From assembly GCA_947567595.1 (NCBI GenBank), contig CANOMQ010000012.1, positions 1 through 64,000 on the forward strand: 64,000 nt of DNA, given 5' to 3'. Shown piece after piece: positions 7,990-17,631 of the stretch. A program made the translations under genes and the position numbers. Each line of letters opens with the position of its first letter. Position 1 is the stretch's first letter. Source of the DNA: an uncultured Lachnospiraceae bacterium (GTDB taxonomy: Bacteria > Bacillota > Clostridia > Lachnospirales > Lachnospiraceae). The notes beneath the pieces are model-generated. The model had not been told where the DNA came from and ran no database searches. It worked only from the letters and a program-made list of their open reading frames with translations.

Positions 7990-9498
7990 TTACACTCCCA
8001 ACATATCCATAATCTCTTGCAGCTTTGTATCCATTTCCTTATCAAGCCTTTTCCGTTCTGCCTTAAAATTTTCTATTGTTTCTTTTGGCGAAAGTATCAC
8101 CTTTTCCTCATTCGGAAAACCGCAGAAATCCAAACTATAATTATTTACAGCAATCTCTTCCGCAGACACCCTTTTCGCCTTCCAAGTCTCCGTCATGGAA
8201 TGACCTTCTTTTTCATCTTTTAGTTCCACACGGTGATCCCACCATGTATCAATTGCCGACATTTTTTCCCTTGTCATGGGATTTTTCTTCATGGAAAATT
8301 TCTGTCCGTCAGGTAAGTCAAACCGATAAAACCATACATCTGTAGTCGGTTCCGTTTTATCAAAGAAGAGCAAATTTGTTGCAATGCCTGTATAAGGTGC
8401 AAAACAGCTTCCCGGCATCCTAATCACCGTATGTAAATTAAATTCCTCTATCAACTTCTTTTTAATTGCACTTTTGCTGTTATCCGTTCCAAAAATAAAA
8501 CCGTCAGGAAGAACCACGCCGCATCTGCCATTTTTATTAAGCCGATACATAATCTCTATCATAAAAAGGTCTGCTGTTTCTGAATTTCTAAGCTCTGCCG
8601 GAAAATTTTTCTGTACAAACTCAAGTTCCGAACCACCATAAGGGGGATTCATAAGAATAACATCAAACTTATCCTCGTCCGTAAATTTTCGAACATCCTG
8701 TTCTAAAGAATTGTCGTGCATAATGTTCGGTTCTGCAATATCATTTAACAGCATATTGGTTATACAAAGCATATAGGGCAGTTGTTTCTTTTCCACACCA
8801 TAAAAAGAATCCTGCAATTTGGATAAATCCTCCACCTTAATTTCTGTCTTTTCAACATGATGAAGCGCATCGACGAGAAATCCGCCTGTACCGCAAGCAA
8901 AATCTGCAATTTTATCGTCAATTTTAGGGTTTACCTTATCTACAACAAATGAAGTAATTGCTCTTGGCGTATAGAACTCCCCATTATTTTTTTGCAATCC
9001 TTTTAATAATGTTTCATATATATCATTAAATGCATGTCGTTCCTCATAATCAGAAAAATCTATTTCATCAAAAATATTCAATAGCTGCCTGAGAAGAACA
9101 CCATTCTTCATAAAATTAGCAGATTCTTTCATAAATTCCTTTACGATAAGGGCAGCTCTGTCAGTCCTTGCAAACAAATAGACATCTTTTCCGTTATCAT
9201 CTTTAACAGAATCTCCCGACAGCACTCGAAACAGTTTGTTATTTACAAAGTCAATCAGTTCCTCACCCGTCATCTGCTCTTTTACGGAAGTTGAAGTAAC
9301 CCAATCCCGCCAACGGTATCCTTTGGGAATAACAGGAACATAATTTTCCTGCGTCAGTTCCCATTCTTCTTCTTTATAATCAAAAATCTTTAAAAATAAA
9401 ATCCATACAATCTGCGATAATCTCTGTTCATCACCGCCAACACCTGCATCTCCACGCATAATATCCTGTAATCTTTTTATAAATGTAGATAGTGCCAT
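7990..9498 (-). CDS. hsdM: Type I restriction-modification methyltransferase HsdM
   Basis: A 502-residue N6-adenine methyltransferase. The N-terminal helical domain (about 1-150, starting ALSTFIKRLQDIMRGDAG) is followed by the catalytic domain with NGEFYTPRAI, the S-adenosylmethionine motif DFACGTGGFL and the catalytic NPPYGG. Full length for the family and without lesions. It sits 22 bases after the broken hsdR and 4 bases before hsdS. By family it forms an M2S1 methylase that marks host DNA. Because hsdR is damaged, it may now work as a stand-alone methylase or serve the two downstream genes. Confidence 0.97.
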   Translation of the reverse strand: MALSTFIKRLQDIMRGDAGVGGDEQRLSQIVWILFLKIFDYKEEEWELTQENYVPVIPKGYRWRDWVTSTSVKEQMTGEELIDFVNNKLFRVLSGDSVKDDNGKDVYLFARTDRAALIVKEFMKESANFMKNGVLLRQLLNIFDEIDFSDYEERHAFNDIYETLLKGLQKNNGEFYTPRAITSFVVDKVNPKIDDKIADFACGTGGFLVDALHHVEKTEIKVEDLSKLQDSFYGVEKKQLPYMLCITNMLLNDIAEPNIMHDNSLEQDVRKFTDEDKFDVILMNPPYGGSELEFVQKNFPAELRNSETADLFMIEIMYRLNKNGRCGVVLPDGFIFGTDNSKSAIKKKLIEEFNLHTVIRMPGSCFAPYTGIATNLLFFDKTEPTTDVWFYRFDLPDGQKFSMKKNPMTREKMSAIDTWWDHRVELKDEKEGHSMTETWKAKRVSAEEIAVNNYSLDFCGFPNEEKVILSPKETIENFKAERKRLDKEMDTKLQEIMDMLGV

Positions 9499-9520
9499 AA
9501 ACTTACGTGCTCCTTATCGC

Positions 9521-11887
9521 TTAGTATAAAATATCTTCTATTTGTTCCATTAAATCAATGAAATTCTGCTTATTCCCATCAAATACACTTTTTAGTATTT
9601 TCATAGGTGTATACCCCTTTGCCTTAAATACAGGCAATTGAAATACAGCAATGTCTTTTAGCTTTGAAAAATCTTCTTTCTTATATTCATTTAAGATAAT
9701 TTCTATAATCTCTCTTTTTTCATTATCCAATCCAGTCAAAATATCTGAATCATAAACTTTTTGCAAACGTTCTTCTTTTGATTTTGGCGGCTTTTTATAT
9801 CCAACAAGACCTACAATATCAAATCTGTCAAGATAATACCCTACTGATTCCCTTACTTTTTTTATATATGAAGGTTCAATTAAAAGTTCTCCCGTAAAGA
9901 AATCCTTCTGATCAGACACCTTAAAAGCAGCATAAAAATCATTGTATACAGGATATTGTGATAAAATATTATTTTTCACACAACTATCAATATTCTGTTT
10001 CACGAGGGTTCCGTTTTCATCTGTATAGCGTACTTCCTCTCCTTCAATAACGACTTCCACGCCATTGACTTTTACTTTTTGCATATGTCCTTTTGAATTC
10101 CCCTTATCTTTGCCTTCAAGTTCAGTTTCTCTTTGCGGACTTCCTTTTGGAAACGTTCCTTTTTCTCCTACTTCCATAACCGCAACCGGTTCTCCGTCAA
10201 ATTCAGGATCTTCAAACTGATGGTAATTTGCCCGAAAATCTAAGATTGTAAAATGCAGTTTACTCTTCTTCTCATCATCAATCGTAAAGTTCTCATTAAT
10301 TCTTGTTCCTCTGCCGATTGTTTGTTTAAATTCTGTTGGCGAACCAATTGTTTTATCCAAAACAATCAACTCACATGTTTCCGAATCAACGCCTGTAGAC
10401 ATTAATTTACTTGTAACTGCAATAACAGGATATTTTACATTTGGTTCCGTAAAATTCTCCAACTCTGCTTTCCCAATTTCATCATCACCTGTAATCTTCA
10501 TTATGTACTTACTGTTTTCCTGAACCAAATCAGAATTGAGATTTTTTAATTTTAAGACCATCGCATCCGCATGGTCAATATTTTCACAAAATACAATTGT
10601 CTTTGCATACCTGCAATTGTTCTCTTTCATGTAATCTGTAATTCTTTTTGCAACGATTTCCTGCCGTTCCTCTACAACAATTGTTCTGTCAAAGTCTTTT
10701 TGCGTATAAACCTTGTCTTCTACTGGTTTTCCCTCTATATCCAATTTCCCTAAAGGCGGTCTGTAACCTTCTTTATCAATATTAAGTTCTACAGATATTA
10801 CCCTGTAAGGCGCTAAAAAACCGTCCTCAATTCCTTGTTTTAATGAATAAATATATAATGGCTTATCGTCTGTTTCTGCACAAAAATAATTGATATTAGA
10901 TACATCTTCTGTTTCCTTTGGTGTTGCAGTTAATCCAAGCTGTGTAGCAGAACCAAAGTACTCCAGTATTTCATGCCAATTAGAATCCAAATCCGCAGAT
11001 CCCCTATGACATTCGTCCACAATAATCATATCAAAGAAGTCTGGCGGAAGTTCCTTATAATAATCTTTGTCTTTGCTCTTTAACTGCTGATAAGTGCTGT
11101 ATATACCTCATATGCCGTATCTTTCTTTATGTTTGCACTTTTCATTTTTACCATAACGCCTTTATCAACAAACGGTTTGAAATCTTTCTTCATTGTCTGA
11201 TCTGCGAGGGCATTTCTATCAACTAAATACAAAATTTTCCTTTTCGTCTTACTTTTCCACAATTTCCAAACTATTTGGAAAGCAGTAAATGTTTTTCCGG
11301 TTCCTGTTGCCATTACAAGAAGCATTCTGTGCTTTCCCTGTGCGATTGCCTCAATAACTCTGTTAATTGCAATTCTTTGATAATATCTTGGCTTTTTGGG
11401 TTTTGATTTTGAAGTATCAATATAATAAGGTCGATTCATTAATCTGACCTCATCATCTGACAAATTCTTTTCTTTCATATATCTGTCCCACAATTCTTCG
11501 GGATATGGAAAATCCTGCATTTTCAGTCTATCATTGTTTTTATGGATAATCATGTCTTCTTCCAATAAATCTACCCCGTTAGTTGTATATGCAAATGGAA
11601 TATCCAAAATTTCGGCATATTCAATTACCTGCTGATAGCCTTCCATTGCACCATGATCCATTCCCTTTGCCTCAACTAATGCCAATGGAATATTATCTTT
11701 ATCTGACTGCATCTTGATACTTTATCCCCGTCGATATTTACCCTTCCATCTGAAAACAATACTCCATAACAATGTTATCGGCGTTCTCCTGTCCCCGTCT
11801 TTCCTGAATAATTGGAGTAATATAGTTTTTCTTTGTATTTTCTTCGTTTTTCTGCTGCGCCGCAAGTTCTTCCTTTGTCAACTCCAT
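9521..11887 (-). pseudogene. hsdR: Type I restriction subunit HsdR, disrupted in three places
   Basis: The reading frame is split. An ATG at 11887 with AGGAAGG upstream starts MELTKEELAAQQKNEENTKK and runs to a TAA at 11738. The homology (FSDGRVNIDGDKVSR) continues one frame over from about 11755. A second break near 11710-11716 loses the stretch that would hold the first catalytic Asp of the nuclease, and the frame resumes at 11712 with LALVEAKG (the ExK half). The motor follows with MATGTGKTF. A third shift near 11099-11107 (GTATATAC) separates this from the DECH motif, QTIGRGTRI and the C-terminal part (frame 11029-9521). Removing one TA there would restore EVYSTYQQLKSK. Joined, the pieces make roughly 780 residues. 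By family it is the ATP-dependent translocase and nuclease; here it is very likely inactive. Confidence 0.9.
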
Positions 11888-11934
11888 TACCTCTTTTCCT
11901 TCCTACTGCCAAATAATCATCTATCCAAATATCC

Positions 11935-11973
11935 CAAAAAAGGTCTGATTCCTTCACAAATCAAACCTTTTTC
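11935..11973 (-). terminator. Rho-independent terminator after degV
   Basis: On the minus strand AAAGGTTTGATT and AATCAGACCTTTTTT pair around an 8-base loop, ending in a T run, just after the degV stop. It separates the core degV transcript from the hsd operon that follows. Confidence 0.75.
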
Positions 11974-11981
11974 CAAACCTC

Positions 11982-12848
11982 TCAAATCAACTTCTTCGTA
12001 CAAGCAATCGCAAGCGCCCCCGGTCCAATATGGCACGAAACGCTCAGTGACAAATGATCTACATAAATCGGATACCCCGGAAACTGCGCTGCAAGTTCTT
12101 CCTTCAATAAACCTGCCGCCTCCTCATTCTCCGTATGTGCAATCTGTAAATACATCGGATTATCTTCCGAAACGCCGCCAAACCGCTTCTCAATATCATT
12201 CTTAATTGCCGTCATCATAATCGACTTCGCCTGATTGACCGTCCTAGCTTTTGCAAAGGCATCGAGCTTCTCCCCCTGAATCTGCAAAACAGGCTTTAGC
12301 TTCAAAAGCGTCCCAAGCGCAGCCGCTGCGGGCGTAATCCTGCCGCCCTTTTTGAGATAATGCAGCGTATCAATCATAATATAAATACTCGAGTTAAACT
12401 TATCCGCCTCAAGCAGCTCCTTAATCTCGCTCCCGCTCTTTCCCGCCTTTGCAAGCGCAAGCGCGTCCAGTGCCGACTGCCGCTGCGTCACGGAAATGCG
12501 CTGGTTGTTCACCACATGTACCTTCCCCTCATAATCCTGCGCAAGCATCAGCGCCGTCTGACAAGAACCGCTCAGCCCGCTCGACATCGGGATATGCACA
12601 ACCTCGTCATGCTCCTTTAAAAGCGTATCCCACAACGCCAGAACAGACTCCGGTGAAGGCTGTGAGGTCGAAATATCGGCATTTGCCGCAAGCCTTTCAT
12701 AAAACTCCTTCCGGCTCAACGTAAGCTCCTCATAATACGTCTCCCCATCAATCATAAACGGCATCGGAATCACGCTGATTCCAAGCTCCAGTCCCTGTGC
12801 CTGCGTAATCCCGCTGTTGCTGTCCGTAACTATTGCAATCTTTGACAT
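11982..12848 (-). CDS. DegV family fatty-acid-binding protein
   Basis: A 288-residue DegV protein. It begins MSKIAIVTDSNSGIT (the Asp-Ser signature) and contains SQPSPE, HIPMSSGLSGSCQTA and LHYLKKGGRI, all typical of the family that binds a fatty-acid carboxylate. The ATG at 12848 has GGAGG 9 bases upstream; an ATG at 12872 is less likely. In Gram-positives FakB (DegV) presents exogenous fatty acids to the kinase FakA. A FakA homologue lies two genes upstream (15041-16747), so an acyl-phosphate role feeding PlsX-type metabolism is a reasonable inference. The specificity is not visible in the sequence. Confidence 0.9.
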   Translation of the reverse strand: MSKIAIVTDSNSGITQAQGLELGISVIPMPFMIDGETYYEELTLSRKEFYERLAANADISTSQPSPESVLALWDTLLKEHDEVVHIPMSSGLSGSCQTALMLAQDYEGKVHVVNNQRISVTQRQSALDALALAKAGKSGSEIKELLEADKFNSSIYIMIDTLHYLKKGGRITPAAAALGTLLKLKPVLQIQGEKLDAFAKARTVNQAKSIMMTAIKNDIEKRFGGVSEDNPMYLQIAHTENEEAAGLLKEELAAQFPGYPIYVDHLSLSVSCHIGPGALAIACTKKLI

Positions 12849-12941
12849 CTTGCCAATCCTCCATTCTGCCAATACTCAAACATACGTACTGGCATCAATT
12901 TGCCCGATAAAAAATCCTCATTTCTATTATCAATCCTATAA

Positions 12942-15029
12942 TCAGATATTCACAAAGTCAACATCTGACGAAACACACTCCTCATAATGCGCCCAAAACG
13001 CCTCGTGCTCACGAACAGGCACCTTCCCGTTCGCAAGATATGCCGCATAAAGCTCCTGCGCACACCCTTGCGCCTCCTGCAAAATCCCCGCGTCCTGATA
13101 AATATCGCCAATCGTGAACTGGAACTGCCCGCTCTGCCGGATACCAAACAAGTCCCCCGGCCCGCGCAGCCGCATATCCTCCGATGAAATAAAAAATCCG
13201 TCGTTGGATTTGTTCAGCACCTGTAACCGCTCCATAGTATCATTTTGACCTGTGGCAGTGATAAATATACAATAGGACTGTTCTTTGCCCCTGCCCACGC
13301 GCCCGCGTAACTGATGAAGCTGTGCAAGCCCGAAACGCTCGGCATTTTCCACAAGCATGACCGTAGCGTTTGGCACATTAATCCCGACCTCAATTACCGT
13401 CGTGGAAACAAGCACGTCAATTTGGTGATTGGCAAACTCCTCCATAATAAAGTTCTTTGCCTTCGCCTTCATCTGCCCGTGAAGATAATCAATCCGAACC
13501 GACGAAGGCAGCTCCTTTTTAAGTCTGTCCGCATAATCCACCACGTTTTCAAGTACCGGCTGGTCGCCCATGATTTCTTCATTCGCCTCCACCATCGGAC
13601 AAATGACATAAACCTGCCTGCCCTTTGCAACCTCATTCGCAATAAACTGATACGCCTTTTTGCGGTAGTCCGTGTTGACCACGCAGTTCTTAATCGGAAG
13701 TCTGTTTGCCGGAAGCTCGTCCATCACCGATATATCCAGTTCCCCGTACAAAATAATCGCAAGCGTCCGCGGAATGGGCGTTGCGCTCATCACCAAAATA
13801 TGCGGCTGCAACCCCTTCTGCGCCAATGTTTCACGCTGTTTCACGCCGAATCGGTGCTGCTCGTCCGTAATGACAAGCCGTAAATTGTAAAAATCCACAT
13901 CGTCCTGTATCAATGCCTGTGTGCCGACGATAATGTTGCAGGTGCCAAGCACAATGCTCTCCTTTGTCCGCCGCTTCTCCCGCGCCGTGAGCGAGCCCGT
14001 TAAAAGCACAGGCTTAAACGGAAGCCCGTATTGTTCGGCAAGTCCCGATATCGTCTCAAAATGCTGCCTTGCAAGCACCTCCGTCGGCGCCATGAATGCC
14101 GCCTGCGCATGGTTCATCACGCACATCAGCATGGCAAGAATGGCAACTATCGTCTTTCCCGAACCCACATCTCCCTGAACAAGCCGGTTCATCAGATGCG
14201 TCGAGCACATATCCGCCTCAATCTGCGCCCATACACGCTGCTGTGCGTTAGTAAGCCGATACGGAAGCTTCCCAATCAAATCCTGACACGCATCAATGCG
14301 CATCATCGGACAGTCATTGACCTCACGCGACGCCATGTCCTTCATCACCATGACCGATATGATAAAAAACAGGAATTCCTCAAAAACAAGCCGCTTTCTT
14401 GCCGTAAGCATTTCCTCCTTGTCTGTGGGAAAATGAATGCCGGACATAGCGGTCTGTAAATCGCAAAGCCCGTATTTTTCACGCATGGGCTCTGGAATGT
14501 AATCCTCGTCAAAAGAAAGCGCCGAGAGCGCCATGCGCACCGCTTTTGTGACAGCGGCAATGGTCAGCCCCTTCGTCGTAGGATAAATTGGCGAGAGCCT
14601 GTGAAGGTTTTTCTCAAAATCATGCGGGCTGACAATTTTGGGCTGTTCCAAGACCATTCGGTTGTTTTTTAAAACGGCACGCCCCCGAAAAATACACTGC
14701 TTTCCCGCCTGCAGGGTATTTTTCATGTAGGGCATATTAAAATAAGTCACATCACACGCGCCGCTCGCATCTTTGACGCGCACGCTCGTAATGGTCATAT
14801 TCTTTCTGATATGAAGCGTCTGTGGCGCACTGATTACCATACCCCGTATCGCATGGACTCCGTTTGCCCGAAGCTCCCCGATTGGGACAAGGTCGCGCCA
14901 TTCCTCGTAATCCCGCGGATAATGCGTAATCAGGTCATGTACCGTGAAAATATTCAGTTTGTGATACAGTGCCGCTGTTTTTTCGCCAATGCCGCTTATG
15001 GCAGTAATCGGATCGTCTAATCGCATCAT
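12942..15029 (-). CDS. recG: ATP-dependent DNA helicase RecG
   Basis: A 695-residue superfamily 2 helicase that reverses stalled forks and resolves branched DNA. An N-terminal wedge/OB domain (about 1-250, GIGEKTAALYHKLNI) precedes the motor with GDVGSGKTIVA (Walker A), TDEQHRFG (motif II), SATPIPRTLA (motif III) and QLRGRVGRG (motif VI). Length is normal. Start at 15029, with a second Met immediately after. It follows fakA by 11 bases, as in many Firmicutes. Confidence 0.98.
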   Translation of the reverse strand: MMRLDDPITAISGIGEKTAALYHKLNIFTVHDLITHYPRDYEEWRDLVPIGELRANGVHAIRGMVISAPQTLHIRKNMTITSVRVKDASGACDVTYFNMPYMKNTLQAGKQCIFRGRAVLKNNRMVLEQPKIVSPHDFEKNLHRLSPIYPTTKGLTIAAVTKAVRMALSALSFDEDYIPEPMREKYGLCDLQTAMSGIHFPTDKEEMLTARKRLVFEEFLFFIISVMVMKDMASREVNDCPMMRIDACQDLIGKLPYRLTNAQQRVWAQIEADMCSTHLMNRLVQGDVGSGKTIVAILAMLMCVMNHAQAAFMAPTEVLARQHFETISGLAEQYGLPFKPVLLTGSLTAREKRRTKESIVLGTCNIIVGTQALIQDDVDFYNLRLVITDEQHRFGVKQRETLAQKGLQPHILVMSATPIPRTLAIILYGELDISVMDELPANRLPIKNCVVNTDYRKKAYQFIANEVAKGRQVYVICPMVEANEEIMGDQPVLENVVDYADRLKKELPSSVRIDYLHGQMKAKAKNFIMEEFANHQIDVLVSTTVIEVGINVPNATVMLVENAERFGLAQLHQLRGRVGRGKEQSYCIFITATGQNDTMERLQVLNKSNDGFFISSEDMRLRGPGDLFGIRQSGQFQFTIGDIYQDAGILQEAQGCAQELYAAYLANGKVPVREHEAFWAHYEECVSSDVDFVNI

Positions 15030-15040
15030 CTTTTCGTTTC

Positions 15041-16747
15041 TTATTCCGCCGATACAATATACGAATAAATCGGCTGTCCTCCAAACTGTAGTTCGATATC
15101 GCAGTCCGCAAACGCGGCTTTTACTTTATCCGCAAGCTTCTGCGCCTGCATCTCTTCCACATCGTCTCCGTAGTAGATACTAATCAGCTTATAGTCCTCC
15201 TTCATGATTTTTTCAATCATGTCAAAAGCCACCGCCTGCAAATCCAGTCCCACCGAAAGGATACCCGAATCGCCGATGCCCATAAAGTCACCCTGATGGA
15301 TTTCCTTGTCGTCAATCATGGTATCACGCACCGCATACGTGACCTGCCCTGTCGCCACATTGCACGCTTCCCGCGTCATTACGGCTTCGTTCTCCTCTAT
15401 CGAAATATCCGGCACGTAATTGATAATCGCCGTAATGCCCTGTGGAACGGTTTTTGTCGGAATTACGATAATCTTTTTGTCCGTCGTAAGCTGGCTTGCC
15501 TGATTTGCCGCCAAGATAATATTTTTGTTGTTCGGGAAAATAAAAATATTGTCGGCATTGATTTTGTCAATCGCGTTTAAAATGTCCTCCGTGCTCGGGT
15601 TCATCGTCTGACCGCCTTCAATGATATAGTCCACCCCAAGTGAGCGGAAAATCTCATTGATGCCGTCGCCGACCGACACGGCAATAAAGCCCGTATCCTT
15701 ATGCTCCATTGAGACCTGTTCGTTTTCGGGCACGGCAGATGCCTTGGAAACAGTTGCGCTCTGCATCTCCTTTTCCATCATCTCCGAAACCTTCTCATCG
15801 CGCTCCAAACGCATGTTTTCAATGATGATGGTCGTAAGCTGCCCGTATTTGAGCGCCCGTTGCATCGCAAGACCGGGCTCATTGGTGTGCACGTGCACCT
15901 TTACAATCTCATCGTCCGCCACGACAACAATGGAGTCGCCGATTGAGGACAGAAACTCCTTAAAATCCATCTCCTGTTTGATATTAAAGGGCTTGCTTAG
16001 CATAATCAAAAACTGCGTGCAGTAACAGAACTTAATCTCCGCGTTTGCCTGCGCCTCAATGCTTGTGCCAAGCGAGCCTGTCTTGGAAACCGCGGGGGAA
16101 ACCACTTCCACGGAAAAATCAATCTCCTTGCCAAGGAACGCGTCCAGCGCGCCCTTTAAGACCTCAACCAGTCCCTGCCCGCCGGAATCGACAACGCCTG
16201 CCTGCTTTAAAACCGGCAGCATTTCGGGTGTCTGCGCAAGGACTGCCTCTGCTTCCTTGATGACCTCCGTAATAAATACCTCTAAATCCTTTTCCCCCGA
16301 CACCGCAAGGTCGTCCGCCCTCTTTGCCGCGCCCCTTGCAACCGTCAGAATGGTGCCCTCCTTTGGCTTCATGACAGCCTTATATGCTGTCTCCACCGCC
16401 TTGTCGCAGGCAGAGGCGAGGATTGCCACATTGACGTTTTCGTACTCCCTGATGACCTTTGCAAATCCCCGGAAAAGCTGCGAGAGAATGACGCCGGAAT
16501 TTCCCCGCGCGCCCCTAAGCGAACCTGACGAAATCGCCTTGGCAAGCGAAGCCATGTCAGGATTTTCAATGGCAGCAACCTCCTTTGCCGCAGACATGAT
16601 GGTCATGGACATATTGGTTCCCGTGTCGCCGTCCGGAACCGGAAACACATTTAATTCGTTAATCCACTCTTTTTTGTTCTCTAAATTTTTCGCACCGGCA
16701 AGAAACATCTTTGCAAGCAGCTTCGCGTCGATTGTATTTAAACCCAC
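15041..16747 (-). CDS. fakA: Fatty acid kinase FakA (DAK domain, YloV)
   Basis: A 568-residue protein with an N-terminal DhaL-type kinase domain (about 1-200, with the ATP/metal motif NVFPVPDGDTGTNMS and SGSLRGARGNSGVILSQ), a middle domain and a C-terminal DegV-like fold with FIFPNNKNI. FakA phosphorylates fatty acids held by a FakB (DegV) partner for phospholipid synthesis. The start is a GTG at 16747 with GGAGG 9 bases upstream. It sits between asp23 and recG, the conserved Firmicute order. Confidence 0.95.
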   Translation of the reverse strand: MGLNTIDAKLLAKMFLAGAKNLENKKEWINELNVFPVPDGDTGTNMSMTIMSAAKEVAAIENPDMASLAKAISSGSLRGARGNSGVILSQLFRGFAKVIREYENVNVAILASACDKAVETAYKAVMKPKEGTILTVARGAAKRADDLAVSGEKDLEVFITEVIKEAEAVLAQTPEMLPVLKQAGVVDSGGQGLVEVLKGALDAFLGKEIDFSVEVVSPAVSKTGSLGTSIEAQANAEIKFCYCTQFLIMLSKPFNIKQEMDFKEFLSSIGDSIVVVADDEIVKVHVHTNEPGLAMQRALKYGQLTTIIIENMRLERDEKVSEMMEKEMQSATVSKASAVPENEQVSMEHKDTGFIAVSVGDGINEIFRSLGVDYIIEGGQTMNPSTEDILNAIDKINADNIFIFPNNKNIILAANQASQLTTDKKIIVIPTKTVPQGITAIINYVPDISIEENEAVMTREACNVATGQVTYAVRDTMIDDKEIHQGDFMGIGDSGILSVGLDLQAVAFDMIEKIMKEDYKLISIYYGDDVEEMQAQKLADKVKAAFADCDIELQFGGQPIYSYIVSAE

Positions 16748-16761
16748 TTCAAAAATCCTCC

Positions 16762-17118
16762 TTAATCAATTACTCGAACACCTTCAACATAGATGTTTAC
16801 TTTTTCAATTTCGAGCCCTGTAAAGTTTTCTACCTTGTATTTTACACTGCTAATCAGATTATCGCAAACCGTGACAATGCTGACGCCATAAGAGACAATC
16901 ACATGAAATTCAAGCGTCAATTTATTATTCACAATACTCACGGATATCCCATGCGTAATGCTGTCCTTCATCAGAAGCTTAACCAGTCCGTCCTTTACAT
17001 TCACCGACGCCATTCCGACGATGCCAAAGCACTCTACGGCAACACTTCCCGCATACTGCGCGATGACTTCGGGATCAATATAGATATTACCCATATGAGT
17101 ATTCATAGAACCTTTCAT
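16762..17118 (-). CDS. Asp23/Gls24 family envelope stress protein (YloU)
   Basis: A 118-residue protein with the Asp23 domain: GNIYIDPEVIAQYAG, ECFGIVGMA and a C-terminal VKYKVENFTGLEIEKVNIYV strand pattern with a final GVRV. I chose the ATG at 17118, which has AAGGAGG 7 bases upstream; the longer frame from 17193 is non-coding in character. The family is associated with the membrane and alkaline or cell-wall stress. It is upstream of fakA and divergent from rpmB, as in Bacillus yloU. A TATAAT at 17155-17150 may be its -10. Confidence 0.93.
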   Translation of the reverse strand: MKGSMNTHMGNIYIDPEVIAQYAGSVAVECFGIVGMASVNVKDGLVKLLMKDSITHGISVSIVNNKLTLEFHVIVSYGVSIVTVCDNLISSVKYKVENFTGLEIEKVNIYVEGVRVID

Positions 17119-17255
17119 AGAAATCCTCCTTAAAACAATAATTATTTCTATTATAACCTTTTTTATGGAAAAAAGAAATATAAATTTTTCCATAATCTGC
17201 CATTCCTTACAATTCTATATAATCACTACTTTTTACACTTTTTGCAAAAAAAGCC

Positions 17256-17284
17256 TTGCCAAATGGCTGTTTATTTGGTAAGAT
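17256..17284 (+). promoter_or_regulatory. Promoter for rpmB
   Basis: TTGCCA (17256-17261), a 17-base spacer and TAAGAT (17279-17284), about 50 bases before the rpmB start. Confidence 0.7.
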
Positions 17285-17333
17285 ATTAATGTTGTGAATC
17301 AAATGACTTATTTTAGTCGAGGAGGTGCTAACG

Positions 17334-17519
17334 ATGGCAAAGTGTGATATTTGTGGCAAGGGCGTTCATTTTGGAAATAACGTAAGTCATTCTCATAGAA
17401 GATCCAATGCAATTTGGCATGCAAACATAAGAAGCGTAAAATGCAAGGTAAACGGAGCTGCTAAGAGAATGCATGTATGCACAAGATGCTTACGTTCCGG
17501 TGCGGTAGAAAGAGCATAA
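17334..17519 (+). CDS. rpmB: 50S ribosomal protein L28
   Basis: A 61-residue L28: MAKCDICGKG, SHSHRRSNAIW and a C-terminal CTRCLRSGAV. The paired CxxC motifs (CDIC, CTRC) mark the zinc-binding form. The ATG at 17334 follows GGAGGTGCTAACG; an ATG at 17325 lies inside the ribosome binding region. It is a component of the large ribosomal subunit. It is transcribed alone, with its own promoter and terminator, divergently from asp23. Confidence 0.98.
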   Translation: MAKCDICGKGVHFGNNVSHSHRRSNAIWHANIRSVKCKVNGAAKRMHVCTRCLRSGAVERA

Positions 17520-17537
17520 TTGTAAATGAAAACATAA

Positions 17538-17566
17538 AGAGGGAACATTTCCATGTTCCTTTTTTT
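17538..17566 (+). terminator. Terminator after rpmB
   Basis: GAGGGAACAT / ATGTTCC stem with a TTCC loop followed by eight T, 20 bases after the rpmB stop. Confidence 0.85.
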
Positions 17567-17631
17567 GTGTTTATTGCCTGTGTGCAATCGAGTAGAGTCT
17601 GCACGGGGCTGTGCATAAAAGGAAGCCAGTG

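Noticed and set aside
11714..12205. Plus-strand frame of 163 residues over the hsdR start and degV end
   Set aside because: Covers three minus-strand features (hsdR 5' end, terminator, degV), with Ser/Pro-rich shadow composition.
16059..16823. Plus-strand frame of 254 residues opposite fakA
   Set aside because: Ser/Ala/Pro-rich shadow of a well-supported gene with no ribosome binding site.
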